From contig CABSIM010000028.1 of the NCBI GenBank assembly GCA_902477765.1, positions 1-34,864 on the forward strand: a stretch of DNA of 34,864 bases. Direction: 5' to 3'. Positions within the stretch are counted from its first letter, which is position 1. Every line of letters begins with the position of its first letter. A model generated the notes under the pieces. That model ran no database searches. It had not been told where the DNA came from and was given only the letters and a program-made list of their open reading frames with translations. The translations under genes and the position numbers were made by a program. Of this stretch, positions 14,488-21,885 are shown piece after piece. Origin of the DNA: an uncultured Clostridiaceae bacterium. Lineage in GTDB: Bacteria > Bacillota > Clostridia > Lachnospirales > Lachnospiraceae.

Positions 14488-15747
14488 GTGTCTGCTGTAC
14501 AGGTCCGGGGGCTTCTGCCTCTTTGTGGTAAAATTAAGGTTCAGGGTTCCAAAAACGCTGTGCTGCCCATGATGGCAGCCTCTCTGCTGGCCAGGGGAGT
14601 GACGGTGATCCGTCATGTACCGGCCATTGCAGATGTTTTCTGTATGATGAGCATTCTGGAATCGCTGGGATGCGTCATCTCTTTTTCAGACGGCGTTCTT
14701 TCCGTGGATACGTCTCCGCTGGAAGATTTCTGGATTCCGGAGGAGTATGTGGGGAGAATGCGGTCGTCGGTGATCCTGCTGGGGCCGCTTCTGGGAAGAT
14801 GCAGAGAAGCCGTTACATATTATCCCGGGGGATGTGTTCTGGGAAAAAGGCCCATTGATCTGCATCTGTATGCTCTGAAACAGCTGGGAGCCGAAATTGT
14901 CGAGGCGGGCGGAGTGATTCTGGCCAGGGCAGGAAAACTGAAAGGCAGTGAGGTGGTTTTCCGGGTTCCCAGTGTGGGTGCCACGGAAAATGCGCTGATG
15001 GCGGCTGCGGCCGCCGAAGGGGAAACAGTTCTGAGAAACTGTGCCAGAGAACCGGAAATCGTGGAACTGTGCCGGTTTCTTACTGCCATGGGAGCCGGAA
15101 TCAGCGGCATAGGCGGAAGCGTCCTGACGATCCGCGGCGGAAAAGAACTGTCACCCTGTGAATTTGAACTGGGAGCAGACAGAATTGCTGCCGGGACCTA
15201 TCTGGCGGCAGCCATGACTGCTTCCGGAGATGTGGCTCTGGAAGGAGTCAGAGCTTCGGAACTGGAAGAGCCCATCCGGTGCATGGAAAAAATGGGAGCG
15301 CTGATATCCGTGTCCGGCGGGGGAAACGAAATCCGGCTGCAGATGAAAGAACGTCCCTGCGGCATCTGTCTGAAAACCGGTCCCTATCCTGAGTTTCCTA
15401 CGGATCTGCAGTCGCCGTTTCTGGCGGCAGCATGTACGGCTGCGGGAGAAAGCAGGATTGAGGAGACCATTTTTGAAGCACGGTTTGAAGCCGCAAGAAA
15501 AATGCGTCTGTTCGGTGCAAAGATATTGCTGGAAGACCGTCTGGCCCGTGTGGACGGCAGATATCCGCTGAAACCGGCGGTGGTGCAGGCCCCCGACCTG
15601 AGGGGAGGAGCGGCGCTGGTGCTTGCGGCGCTGGCAGCAGACGGCATGAGTGTCATACTGGGCACAGAACATATTGAAAGAGGGTATGAAGACATCTGCC
15701 GGGATCTGTGCAGTCTGGGAGCGGATGTTCTAAAGATCAATCTATGA
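14488..15747 (+). CDS. murA: UDP-N-acetylglucosamine 1-carboxyvinyltransferase
   Basis: MurA transfers enolpyruvate from PEP to UDP-GlcNAc, the first committed step of peptidoglycan synthesis, in the cytoplasm. The 419-residue protein has the GSKNAVLP motif with the Lys-Asn pair near the N-terminus, and the fosfomycin-target cysteine C116 in PGGCVLGKRPIDLH, so the enzyme should be fosfomycin-sensitive. The catalytic Asp in EFPTDLQSPF and the C-terminal GTEHIERGYEDI are also present. The start is GTG, preceded by a TGGGGGA ribosome site; no better ATG exists near it. Clostridia often carry two MurA copies; this one occupies the slot where murG or murB commonly lies. Confidence 0.94.
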   Translation: MSAVQVRGLLPLCGKIKVQGSKNAVLPMMAASLLARGVTVIRHVPAIADVFCMMSILESLGCVISFSDGVLSVDTSPLEDFWIPEEYVGRMRSSVILLGPLLGRCREAVTYYPGGCVLGKRPIDLHLYALKQLGAEIVEAGGVILARAGKLKGSEVVFRVPSVGATENALMAAAAAEGETVLRNCAREPEIVELCRFLTAMGAGISGIGGSVLTIRGGKELSPCEFELGADRIAAGTYLAAAMTASGDVALEGVRASELEEPIRCMEKMGALISVSGGGNEIRLQMKERPCGICLKTGPYPEFPTDLQSPFLAAACTAAGESRIEETIFEARFEAARKMRLFGAKILLEDRLARVDGRYPLKPAVVQAPDLRGGAALVLAALAADGMSVILGTEHIERGYEDICRDLCSLGADVLKINL

Positions 15748-15763
15748 ATACAGGTGGGATGGA

Positions 15764-16519
15764 ATGAGGAGAAGACGAGGATACAGACGGAGAAGAGTCG
15801 GCGGAAAGCCGGTGGTGGTGATCGGAGTCCTGGCCGCCATTGTCCTTTTGGCTGCGGTCCTTCTGCTGGCAGTCCGGATCACGGACATTGAAGTGACCGG
15901 AAACCGGCAGTATACGAAAGAACAGATCATTGACCTGATTTTTGACGGAAAATGGTCCCGGAATTCGGCATACTGCTATTATGAAAACCGGTTCCGGGAA
16001 CATAAGTCCATACCGTTTATTGAAGAGTACAAAATAGAGTTCAGAAGTCCCACAAAGGTGGAAATCGTTGTGTTCGAAAAAAGCGTGGTGGGATATGTTT
16101 CCAACATGAGCAGCTATATGTATTTTGACAAGGACGGGATCGTTGTGGAGAGCTCCAGCGAACAGCTTCCGGGGGTTCCCTGGATCACGGGACTGGAATA
16201 CGGGAAGATTCTGCTCTATGAACCGCTGGAAGTGAAAAATGATGAAAGCGGGGAAATTTTCGGGAAGATTCTGAATCTGACTCAGATTCTTTCGGTCAAT
16301 GAGGTGAAGGTGGACAAGATCAATTTTGATTCCTTCGGGGATGCGGAACTGTTCATCGGTGACATTACTGTGGAACTTGGCGGAGACGAGAATCTGGATG
16401 GAAAAATCGCGGAACTCCGGGACATCCTTCCGGAACTGTCGGGGCTTTCCGGTACGCTGTATCTGGATACCTACGACGAGGCCAACAGCAGTCCCACCTA
16501 CACGTTTAAAAAGAAATAG
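15764..16519 (+). CDS. ftsQ: Cell division protein DivIB/FtsQ
   Basis: DivIB/FtsQ is a bitopic divisome scaffold linking FtsL-DivIC to the septal synthase. The 251-residue protein has a very basic cytoplasmic N-terminus (residues 1-15, mostly Arg), one membrane segment (about 17-37), and an extracytoplasmic POTRA domain starting ITDIEVTGNRQYTKEQI. The FtsQ beta domain follows. The ribosome site GGTGGGA lies just before the ATG. It follows murA by 16 bp and ends the co-directional murein block before ftsZ, which has its own promoter. Sequence identity in this family is low, so the call rests mainly on domain layout and position. Confidence 0.88.
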   Translation: MRRRRGYRRRRVGGKPVVVIGVLAAIVLLAAVLLLAVRITDIEVTGNRQYTKEQIIDLIFDGKWSRNSAYCYYENRFREHKSIPFIEEYKIEFRSPTKVEIVVFEKSVVGYVSNMSSYMYFDKDGIVVESSSEQLPGVPWITGLEYGKILLYEPLEVKNDESGEIFGKILNLTQILSVNEVKVDKINFDSFGDAELFIGDITVELGGDENLDGKIAELRDILPELSGLSGTLYLDTYDEANSSPTYTFKKK

Positions 16520-16556
16520 GAAGATATTTCCAAAGGGAAATTTATAAAAATAGTAG

Positions 16557-16585
16557 TTGATATTTTCATGAAAATCAAATATGAT
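16557..16585 (+). promoter_or_regulatory. Probable sigma-A promoter of ftsZ
   Basis: TTGATA (16557-16562), a 17-bp spacer and TATGAT (16580-16585) form a near-consensus promoter about 90 bp before the ftsZ start codon. A perfect palindrome occupies most of the spacer. A second TATACT at 16613-16618 lacks a convincing -35. Confidence 0.75.
16562..16575. promoter_or_regulatory. Palindrome in ftsZ promoter spacer, possible operator
   Basis: ATTTTCATGAAAAT is a perfect 14-bp palindrome that begins at the last base of the -35 element and ends 4 bp before the -10. A dimeric repressor bound here would block RNA polymerase directly. The binding protein, if any, is unknown. Confidence 0.45.
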
Positions 16586-16675
16586 ATATGGTAGATTAAA
16601 TTGGACTAGTTGTATACTGACTGGAATTAATTGAAAATATGAAGAAATCAGAGGGAAATAAAGGAGGAACCAATC

Positions 16676-17860
16676 TTGCTGGAGATTAAGATAAATGAGA
16701 CAGAAAATGCCGCAAGGATCCTGGTGATCGGTGTGGGAGGAGCCGGAAACAACGCCGTAAACCGCATGGTGGAAGAAAATATCATGGGTGTTGAATTTAT
16801 CGGCATCAATACTGATAAACAGGCACTTCAGTTCTGCAAGGCTCCCACAGCCATGCAGATCGGCGAAAAGCTCACCAAAGGACTGGGCGCAGGCGCAAAG
16901 CCTGAAATCGGTGAAAAGGCAGCAGAAGAAAGCCAGGAAGAGCTGGCCCAGGCCATGAAAGGTGCGGATATGGTATTCGTAACCTGCGGTATGGGCGGCG
17001 GCACAGGAACAGGAGCAGCTCCGGTGATCGCAAGAATTGCAAAGGATATGGGAATTCTTACGGTAGGCGTTGTAACCAAACCGTTCCGTTTTGAAGCAAA
17101 ACAGCGTATGAACAATGCGCTGGAAGGAATTGAAAACCTGAAAAACTCCGTTGATACCCTCATTGTCATTCCCAATGACCGTCTTCTTGAGATTGTGGAC
17201 AGAAGGACATCCATGCCGGATGCCCTGAAAAAGGCAGATGAAGTTCTTCAGCAGGCTGTACAGGGAATCACAGATCTGATCAATGTTCCCGGTCTCATCA
17301 ACCTGGACTTTGCCGATGTACAGACTGTCATGACAGATAAAGGAATCGCACATATCGGAATCGGAAAGGCAAAAGGTGATGAAAAGGCCCTTGAAGCTGT
17401 GAAACAGGCTGTTTCCAGTCCTCTTCTGGAAACCACCATCGAGGGTGCATCCCATGTGATCATCAACATTTCCGGTGATATCAGCCTGATTGAGGCCAAT
17501 GAGGCAGCAAGCTATGTTCAGGAACTGGCCGGAGATGATGCCAACATTATTTTCGGTGCCATGTATGATGAATCTTCTGAGGACGAGGCTACCATTACGG
17601 TAATCGCCACAGGCCTGGATGCCCGCGGAGCCAACACACCGGTGGAACGTGCCATGAAGGACTTTACTTCCTTCAAGCAGAAAATGCCTGCTTCCGTACA
17701 GAAACCTGCGGCAGCAGCCCAGAAACCGGCAAGTCCGGCAGCAGGTGAGGCAGCAGCCACCACTCCGCGCCTGAATATTCCAAACAGTACGCCGGTTTAT
17801 CGCCCGGCTCATAAGGAAACACAGATCAATATTCCGGATTTCCTGAAAAACCGCAGATAA
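16676..17860 (+). CDS. ftsZ: Cell division protein FtsZ
   Basis: FtsZ is the tubulin-like GTPase that forms the Z ring. The 394-residue protein has the N-terminal VIGVGGAGNNAVNRM, the tubulin signature GGGTGTG at residues 107-113, NDRLLE, and the T7-loop region NLDFADVQTVM. A Pro/Ala-rich linker (about residues 340-375) precedes the conserved C-terminal peptide INIPDFLKNRR that binds FtsA/SepF-type partners. The start is TTG, 8 nt after AGGAGG; the first in-frame ATG lies beyond the nucleotide-binding motif, so TTG must be used. The gene has its own promoter and a strong terminator. No ftsA precedes it, as is usual in Clostridia. Confidence 0.98.
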   Translation: MLEIKINETENAARILVIGVGGAGNNAVNRMVEENIMGVEFIGINTDKQALQFCKAPTAMQIGEKLTKGLGAGAKPEIGEKAAEESQEELAQAMKGADMVFVTCGMGGGTGTGAAPVIARIAKDMGILTVGVVTKPFRFEAKQRMNNALEGIENLKNSVDTLIVIPNDRLLEIVDRRTSMPDALKKADEVLQQAVQGITDLINVPGLINLDFADVQTVMTDKGIAHIGIGKAKGDEKALEAVKQAVSSPLLETTIEGASHVIINISGDISLIEANEAASYVQELAGDDANIIFGAMYDESSEDEATITVIATGLDARGANTPVERAMKDFTSFKQKMPASVQKPAAAAQKPASPAAGEAAATTPRLNIPNSTPVYRPAHKETQINIPDFLKNRR

Positions 17861-17872
17861 TCCTGTTATTCC

Positions 17873-17900
17873 GGGTGCTGTCTCTGGCAGCACCCTTTTT
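17873..17900 (+). terminator. Rho-independent terminator of ftsZ
   Basis: GGGTGCTG (17873-17880) pairs with CAGCACCC (17888-17895) across a 7-nt loop and is followed by TTTTTAT. It closes the division cluster. Confidence 0.92.
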
Positions 17901-18320
17901 ATATTTTATCATATCTGTTCATCCTGTTTCCCGGAAAACCGCAGGCCAGATTTTTGTCTGACGGATCCGGGGAGTCATACAGCAGATCATGTGCTGTTTC
18001 ATTTCCGGATTTCTTCCGGATTGTTTTCCGTTTTTGGCTTATATCGTTTATGCCTTGAAGTTTCTGTTCAGGGACTGTTTCTGTCCCCGGACGAAAAACA
18101 GGCAGGAATTCTCTGTTCTGCCTGAACACATCCATACCATTTCATGATCCGAAGTTCTACAGGATTCGTCTGTTTTCCCATGACTTTTCCCGGAAGAGTC
18201 CAGCCAGAAAACGACATTTCCCATTGGGAATTCCGGATATCTCCGGCTGTTTCAGCCATAATTCCAGAATGGAAAAAAGTAAGAAAAAGACGATGAAAAA
18301 ACAGATACAGGTCTGTCATT
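17901..18320. other. Intergenic stretch without a recognisable gene
   Basis: About 420 bp between the ftsZ terminator and the spoIIG promoter hold no gene I can support. Two short leftward frames (17899-18135 and 18068-18319) lack ribosome sites and family features. There is a 9-bp direct repeat TTCCGGATT at 18003 and 18014 and a few short hairpins, such as GGCTG-TTT-CAGCC at 18245-18257. It may be decayed coding DNA or an extended regulatory region for sporulation genes. Confidence 0.5.
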
Positions 18321-18353
18321 TTGACAAATTCTGTGGGTCCGTCCCGCTATAAT
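18321..18353 (+). promoter_or_regulatory. Probable Spo0A-dependent sigma-A promoter of spoIIGA-sigE
   Basis: TTGACA (18321-18326) and TATAAT (18348-18353) are perfect hexamers separated by 21 bp instead of 17. The B. subtilis spoIIG promoter is known for a comparable over-long spacing (22 bp) that makes it depend on phosphorylated Spo0A. On the opposite strand the -35 region reads TTTGTCAAA, one mismatch from the 0A core TGTCGAA, matching the known overlap of a Spo0A site with the -35. Spo0A control is inferred from this resemblance. Confidence 0.75.
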
Positions 18354-18386
18354 TAGGTCTGTTACCGGAAAAGGGGCGGGGAGGGG

Positions 18387-19181
18387 ATGCTGGAAATGGA
18401 ATATATCCTTTATATCGATGTCCTTTTCCTGACAGATATGGCAGGAAATTTTCTGGCCCTGTTTCTGGTATCTTCCATGATCAGGAGAAAATTCCGGCCG
18501 CTGCGCGCTCTGGCCGCAGCTTCCCTGGGGGGAGTCTGGACCTGTCTGACAGCCGTTGTTCTTCCGGTTTCTTTTCCGGCAGAAGCAGTTCTGACAATGG
18601 CGGGAACAGGAAGCATCATGACGGCTTTGACATTTTCTCTCAGGGACTTCAGAACGATTCTCAAGGCGGATGCGGCTCTGGTGGGAGCATGCGGGCTCAT
18701 GGCCGGGGGAATGATTTTTTTCAGGCAGTTCTTTTTTCTGGACAGCGGCGGGGCGCTGATCTGCATGGCAGCCGCAGCCGGGGCAGGAAGAAGCCTGGTG
18801 CGGCTCTGGACGGAAAAAAACTGCAGGGGAAAGGAACGGTACCTGGTGAGGCTTTATTACCGGGGGAAGATGAAGGAATTCCATGCGTTATGTGATTCGG
18901 GGAACCGGCTCCGGGAGCCGGTGACCGGAAAACCTGTCAGCCTGATCTCGGGAAGAGACTGTACAGGATTCTGTGATTCCGTAAATGCCCTTATGTATAT
19001 CCCATACCGGGCGGTTGGAACGGAGGCGGGAGTTCTTCCCGGAATCGTGTTTGAAAAGATGGAAATTTTTACCGGGGAAAAGCAGGTGAAAATACCGGCT
19101 CCCGTAGTAGCCCTGGTAAAAACGCCGCTGTCTCCGGAAGGTGATTTTGACATGCTGCTTCCGGAGGAGCTGGTTCTGTAA
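18387..19181 (+). CDS. spoIIGA: Sigma-E processing peptidase SpoIIGA
   Basis: SpoIIGA is the membrane-embedded aspartic protease that cleaves pro-sigma-E in the mother cell after a signal from the forespore. The 264-residue protein has about five membrane segments in its first half (IDVLFLTDMAGNF at the first) and a soluble C-terminal protease domain. The catalytic motif is D170-S-G-N in ALCDSGNRL, the DTG/DSG-type site of this family. IPYRAVG and MLLPEEL near the end also fit. Two starts are possible: the ATG at 18387, close to the GGGGAGGGG tract, or the ATG three codons later. sigE, its substrate, follows 26 bp downstream in the same operon. Confidence 0.93.
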   Translation: MLEMEYILYIDVLFLTDMAGNFLALFLVSSMIRRKFRPLRALAAASLGGVWTCLTAVVLPVSFPAEAVLTMAGTGSIMTALTFSLRDFRTILKADAALVGACGLMAGGMIFFRQFFFLDSGGALICMAAAAGAGRSLVRLWTEKNCRGKERYLVRLYYRGKMKEFHALCDSGNRLREPVTGKPVSLISGRDCTGFCDSVNALMYIPYRAVGTEAGVLPGIVFEKMEIFTGEKQVKIPAPVVALVKTPLSPEGDFDMLLPEELVL

Positions 19182-19207
19182 GAATAAGCGGAAAAGGAGG
19201 AAGAATC

Positions 19208-19948
19208 ATGATTATAAAAATTGCGGTGCCGGGCAGATTCAAACTGAAGAAAACGGCAACTCTGCGGACTGTGCTGATGCAGAATCAGGGGGAGGTCTAC
19301 TATATTGGCGGAGCGGATATTCTCCCGGCTCCTCTTTCGGCAGAGGAAGAGAAAAAGGCGCTGGACTGTTTCGGGACGGAAGAGGAGAAAGATGCCAAAT
19401 CCAGCCTGATTGAACATAATCTGCGGCTGGTGGTTTACATAGCAAAGAAATTTGACAATACCAGTGTGGGGGTGGAGGACCTGATTTCCATCGGAACCAT
19501 AGGGCTTATCAAGGCCATCAACACCTTCAATCCGGAAAAAAACATCAAACTTGCCACCTATGCGTCCCGCTGTATTGAAAATGAAATCCTCATGTATCTG
19601 CGGAGGACCAGCAAAACAAGAATGGAAGTATCCATTGATGAGCCTCTGAATGTGGACTGGGACGGAAATGAACTGCTGCTGTCGGATATACTGGGAACGG
19701 ATGAGGATGTGATATACAGGGGAATGGAAGACGAGATTGAAAAAGATCTGCTGAACAATGCCATTGATCATCTGAATCCAAGGGAAAAAAAGATTGTGGA
19801 GCTGAGATTCGGGCTGAAAAATGCCGACGGAGCGGAGATGACGCAGAAAGAAGTGGCGGATCTGATGGGGATTTCCCAGTCCTATATTTCACGTCTGGAA
19901 AAAAAGATCATGAAACGTCTGAAAAAGGAGATTGTCAGGTTTGAATAG
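19208..19948 (+). CDS. sigE: RNA polymerase sporulation sigma factor sigma-E (pro-sigma-E)
   Basis: Sigma-E directs early mother-cell gene expression. The 246-residue protein carries a basic, amphipathic pro-sequence of about 30 residues and the processing region VYYIGG, with the Tyr-Tyr pair at residues 31-32, as in B. subtilis pro-sigma-E. Region 2 includes HNLRLVVYIAKKF, EDLISIGTIGLIKA and KLATYASRCIENEI. Region 4.2 is the helix-turn-helix MTQKEVADLMGISQSYISRLEKKI. The start follows AAAAGGAGG. In many clostridia sigG comes next, but here a leftward zinc-ribbon gene does. Confidence 0.97.
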   Translation: MIIKIAVPGRFKLKKTATLRTVLMQNQGEVYYIGGADILPAPLSAEEEKKALDCFGTEEEKDAKSSLIEHNLRLVVYIAKKFDNTSVGVEDLISIGTIGLIKAINTFNPEKNIKLATYASRCIENEILMYLRRTSKTRMEVSIDEPLNVDWDGNELLLSDILGTDEDVIYRGMEDEIEKDLLNNAIDHLNPREKKIVELRFGLKNADGAEMTQKEVADLMGISQSYISRLEKKIMKRLKKEIVRFE

Positions 19949-19962
19949 AACTTCTGAAAAGA

Positions 19963-20006
19963 AGACCCGGCCGCCGGGAATACGGGGATTTCCGGAAGCC
20001 GGGTCT
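19963..20006 (-). terminator. Probable terminator between convergent sigE and zinc-ribbon gene
   Basis: AGACCCGGC (19963-19971) pairs perfectly with GCCGGGTCT (19998-20006), with a second small G/C-rich hairpin inside. On the minus strand the stem is followed by a T-rich TCTTTTC, so it suits the leftward gene better. Rightward there is no T tract. Confidence 0.55.
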
Positions 20007-20023
20007 GAAGAATGACATCCGTG

Positions 20024-20746
20024 TCAGGAGTCAGCCTGTTCCTTTTCGTCATAGAGACGGCTGTATATCATGTCACAGAGTGCGTCCACATAGGAGGGAT
20101 CCGGCAGATCGCGTCCTGTGACAAGGTAATCCTGAATCAGGTCGAAACGTCGGAGACTCAGTTCTTCCGGAGAAAGGTCCGGTTCATCCAGAAGAATCTG
20201 GCGGTCCAGATCCTCACCGGAATATGTAAGAGTGAACCAGCGGAGGATTTCCTGAGTCTCTTTCTCTTCTTCTTCCGCCTGAACCTTCAGCAGGGCAGCG
20301 GATTTTCTGGAAGAGAAGGCCACAAGAAAACAGCCGATGGCCATGGCGGTCATGATGCCCTGGAAAATATATCTGGATATGGATACCATGGGAAGGGCAA
20401 ACAGACCTGTCCACATGGCTGCAGAAAGAACCGCCAGAATTCCTCCTACCAGGAAAAAAGCGGAGGCGGAAGAACTGGTGTCTTCAAAACGCTGTTCTTT
20501 TTTTACATATGCGTGGATCCTGGACCGGGCTTCCTGGGATCTGGCTTCGGCTTCTGCAGCTTCTGCGCCTTCCGGCGAAGCAAGAAATTCTTCATATCTG
20601 CGTTTCTGTTCTTCCTCTTCTTTTTTTCTCTCGGCTTCCAGGGCAGCGAGCCCTTCTTCTCTGGTGGCATACAGCGGACTGCCGCAGTCTGTGCAGACCG
20701 TGACACCGTCCACAAATTCCATATCACATTTCGGACAGTATGGCAT
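20024..20746 (-). CDS. Zinc-ribbon membrane protein of unknown function
   Basis: No specific family is recognised. With the start used here the protein has 240 residues. An N-terminal zinc ribbon has two CxxC pairs (C4/C7 and C18/C21, in YCPKC and CTDCG). It is followed by a highly charged, Glu/Ala/Lys/Arg-rich helical stretch (about residues 30-85), then two membrane segments (about 95-145) and an acidic C-terminal domain of about 90 residues. Similar single-ribbon membrane proteins are common in Lachnospiraceae. The start is uncertain: the ATG at 20746 gives the usual MxYCPKC beginning. The frame is open upstream, and an ATG at 20797 lies inside a repeated palindromic element, 2 nt after GGAGG. 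The gene is alone and convergent with sigE. Confidence 0.75.
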   Translation of the reverse strand: MPYCPKCDMEFVDGVTVCTDCGSPLYATREEGLAALEAERKKEEEEQKRRYEEFLASPEGAEAAEAEARSQEARSRIHAYVKKEQRFEDTSSSASAFFLVGGILAVLSAAMWTGLFALPMVSISRYIFQGIMTAMAIGCFLVAFSSRKSAALLKVQAEEEEKETQEILRWFTLTYSGEDLDRQILLDEPDLSPEELSLRRFDLIQDYLVTGRDLPDPSYVDALCDMIYSRLYDEKEQADS

Positions 20747-20794
20747 GGCGGGATTGGTTCCTTTCATTATTATTTGATTTTGCGGCTGTGATGC

Positions 20795-20896
20795 CATATC
20801 CTCCGGACATGGTCTCCTTATGCTGCCCACGGATTTCTGCAGTGTGCGCAGAATCCGGCATGGGCGTGCATCATAACCGCTTTGCGGTTATTATAC
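20795..20896 (-). repeat. 102-bp palindromic repeat element, copy A
   Basis: Read on the minus strand this aligns without gaps over 102 bp to 34746-34847, with about 80% identity by my count. Blocks of ten or more identical bases include TGCCGGATTC and ATGTCCGGAG. It can form three hairpins: AACCGC-AAA-GCGGTT, TTCTGCG-5-TGCAGAA and CATGTCC-GGA-GGATATG. Several differences from copy B keep pairing through G-U. The left end contains TATAAT. It lies just upstream of, and may reach into, the leftward zinc-ribbon gene. Confidence 0.85.
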
Positions 20897-20931
20897 TCCA
20901 TCGGCGGCATTTCGTCCATAGTTACAGAGTT

Positions 20932-20961
20932 TTGTACTTCCATTTCCCGTGAAAATAAGAT
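20932..20961 (+). promoter_or_regulatory. Possible promoter of degV operon
   Basis: TTGTAC (20932-20937) and TAAGAT (20956-20961) are 18 bp apart. An overlapping TACAAT (20961-20966) is an alternative -10. The start of transcription would lie about 35-40 nt before the degV ATG. Confidence 0.45.
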
Positions 20962-21005
20962 ACAATGTTTAAATAACATATTGGTAACGAGAAAGGGGTA
21001 AACGG

Positions 21006-21881
21006 ATGAAAATAGCGGTTGTGACTGACAGCAACAGCGGAATCACACAGGCCCAGGCGGCGGCAATGGGAATTTATGTGCTTCCCATGCCATTTATGAT
21101 CAATGGAAAAACTTATCTTGAGGAGATCGATCTGTCCCAGGAAGAATTTTATAAAATGCAGGCGGAAGGTGCGGATATCACCACATCCCAGCCGTCTCCG
21201 GAGGATGTCATGGCTCTCTGGGACAGGCTTCTGAAAGAATATGATCAGGTGGTCCACATTCCCATGTCCAGCGGCCTTTCAGGTTCCTGCGGAACAGCAC
21301 AGATGCTGGCTTCCGACGATGCATATGAGGGAAAGGTATTTGTGGTGAACAACCAGAGAATTTCCGTAACCCAGCTGCAGTCCGTCGAGGATGCAAAGAG
21401 GCTGGCGGAAAAGGGAATGGATGGTGAGAATATCAGGCGAAGGCTGGAAGAAACGAAATTTGACTCCGTCATCTATATTACGGTGGATACTCTGAAGTAT
21501 CTGAAAAAAGGCGGACGCATCACTCCTGCGGCTGCCGCGCTGGGAACACTTCTGCGGCTGAAGCCGGTGCTGGTGATTCTGGGTGAGAAGCTGGATGCCT
21601 ATGCCAAGGCGCGGACCATGAAACAGGCAAAGTCCATTATGATATCGGCGATTCAGAAGGATCTGGATACGAGACTTCATGACAGTAAATGCAGCCATAC
21701 ATGTCTTGCTGTGGCCCATACGCAGAATCTGGAGGCGGCAGAAGAGTTCAGGAAAGAACTGATGGAGCTTTATCCTGAGGCAGGAGAGATCATGATTGCT
21801 CCGCTTTCACTGAGCATTGCCTGTCATGTGGGCCCCGGAATTCTGGCAGTTACGGCTACCAGGAAAATGATCGAGGAATAA
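21006..21881 (+). CDS. DegV family fatty-acid-binding protein
   Basis: DegV/FakB proteins bind a fatty acid and, where FakA is present, present it for phosphorylation so that exogenous fatty acids enter phospholipids. The 291-residue length is typical. Recognisable family elements are VVTDSNSGI at the N-terminus, TSQPSPEDV, the loop IPMSSGLSGS, and LKKGGRI in the central part, with HVGPG near the C-terminus. The ribosome site GAAAGGGG precedes the ATG. It is followed 4 bp later by a sensor kinase gene, so it may head a longer operon. No fakA is visible. The bound lipid cannot be read from the sequence. Confidence 0.93.
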   Translation: MKIAVVTDSNSGITQAQAAAMGIYVLPMPFMINGKTYLEEIDLSQEEFYKMQAEGADITTSQPSPEDVMALWDRLLKEYDQVVHIPMSSGLSGSCGTAQMLASDDAYEGKVFVVNNQRISVTQLQSVEDAKRLAEKGMDGENIRRRLEETKFDSVIYITVDTLKYLKKGGRITPAAAALGTLLRLKPVLVILGEKLDAYAKARTMKQAKSIMISAIQKDLDTRLHDSKCSHTCLAVAHTQNLEAAEEFRKELMELYPEAGEIMIAPLSLSIACHVGPGILAVTATRKMIEE

Positions 21882-21885
21882 GCAA

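Noticed and set aside
16613..16618. Second possible -10 (TATACT) before ftsZ
   Set aside because: No acceptable -35 lies 16-18 bp upstream, and the stronger promoter at 16557-16585 explains expression.
15737..17893. Leftward open frame of 718 codons antisense to divIB and ftsZ
   Set aside because: It lies opposite two well-conserved genes, has no ribosome site, and its translation resembles no protein family. Long antisense frames are common in this base composition.
17899..18319. Two short leftward frames (78 and 83 codons) in the gap before spoIIGA
   Set aside because: They overlap each other, lack ribosome sites and show no family features. I kept the region as gene-free.
20795..20896. 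Reading the palindromic element as a rho-independent terminator
   Set aside because: It lies upstream of the leftward gene rather than after one, has three hairpins and no T tract, and recurs at full 102-bp length at 34746.
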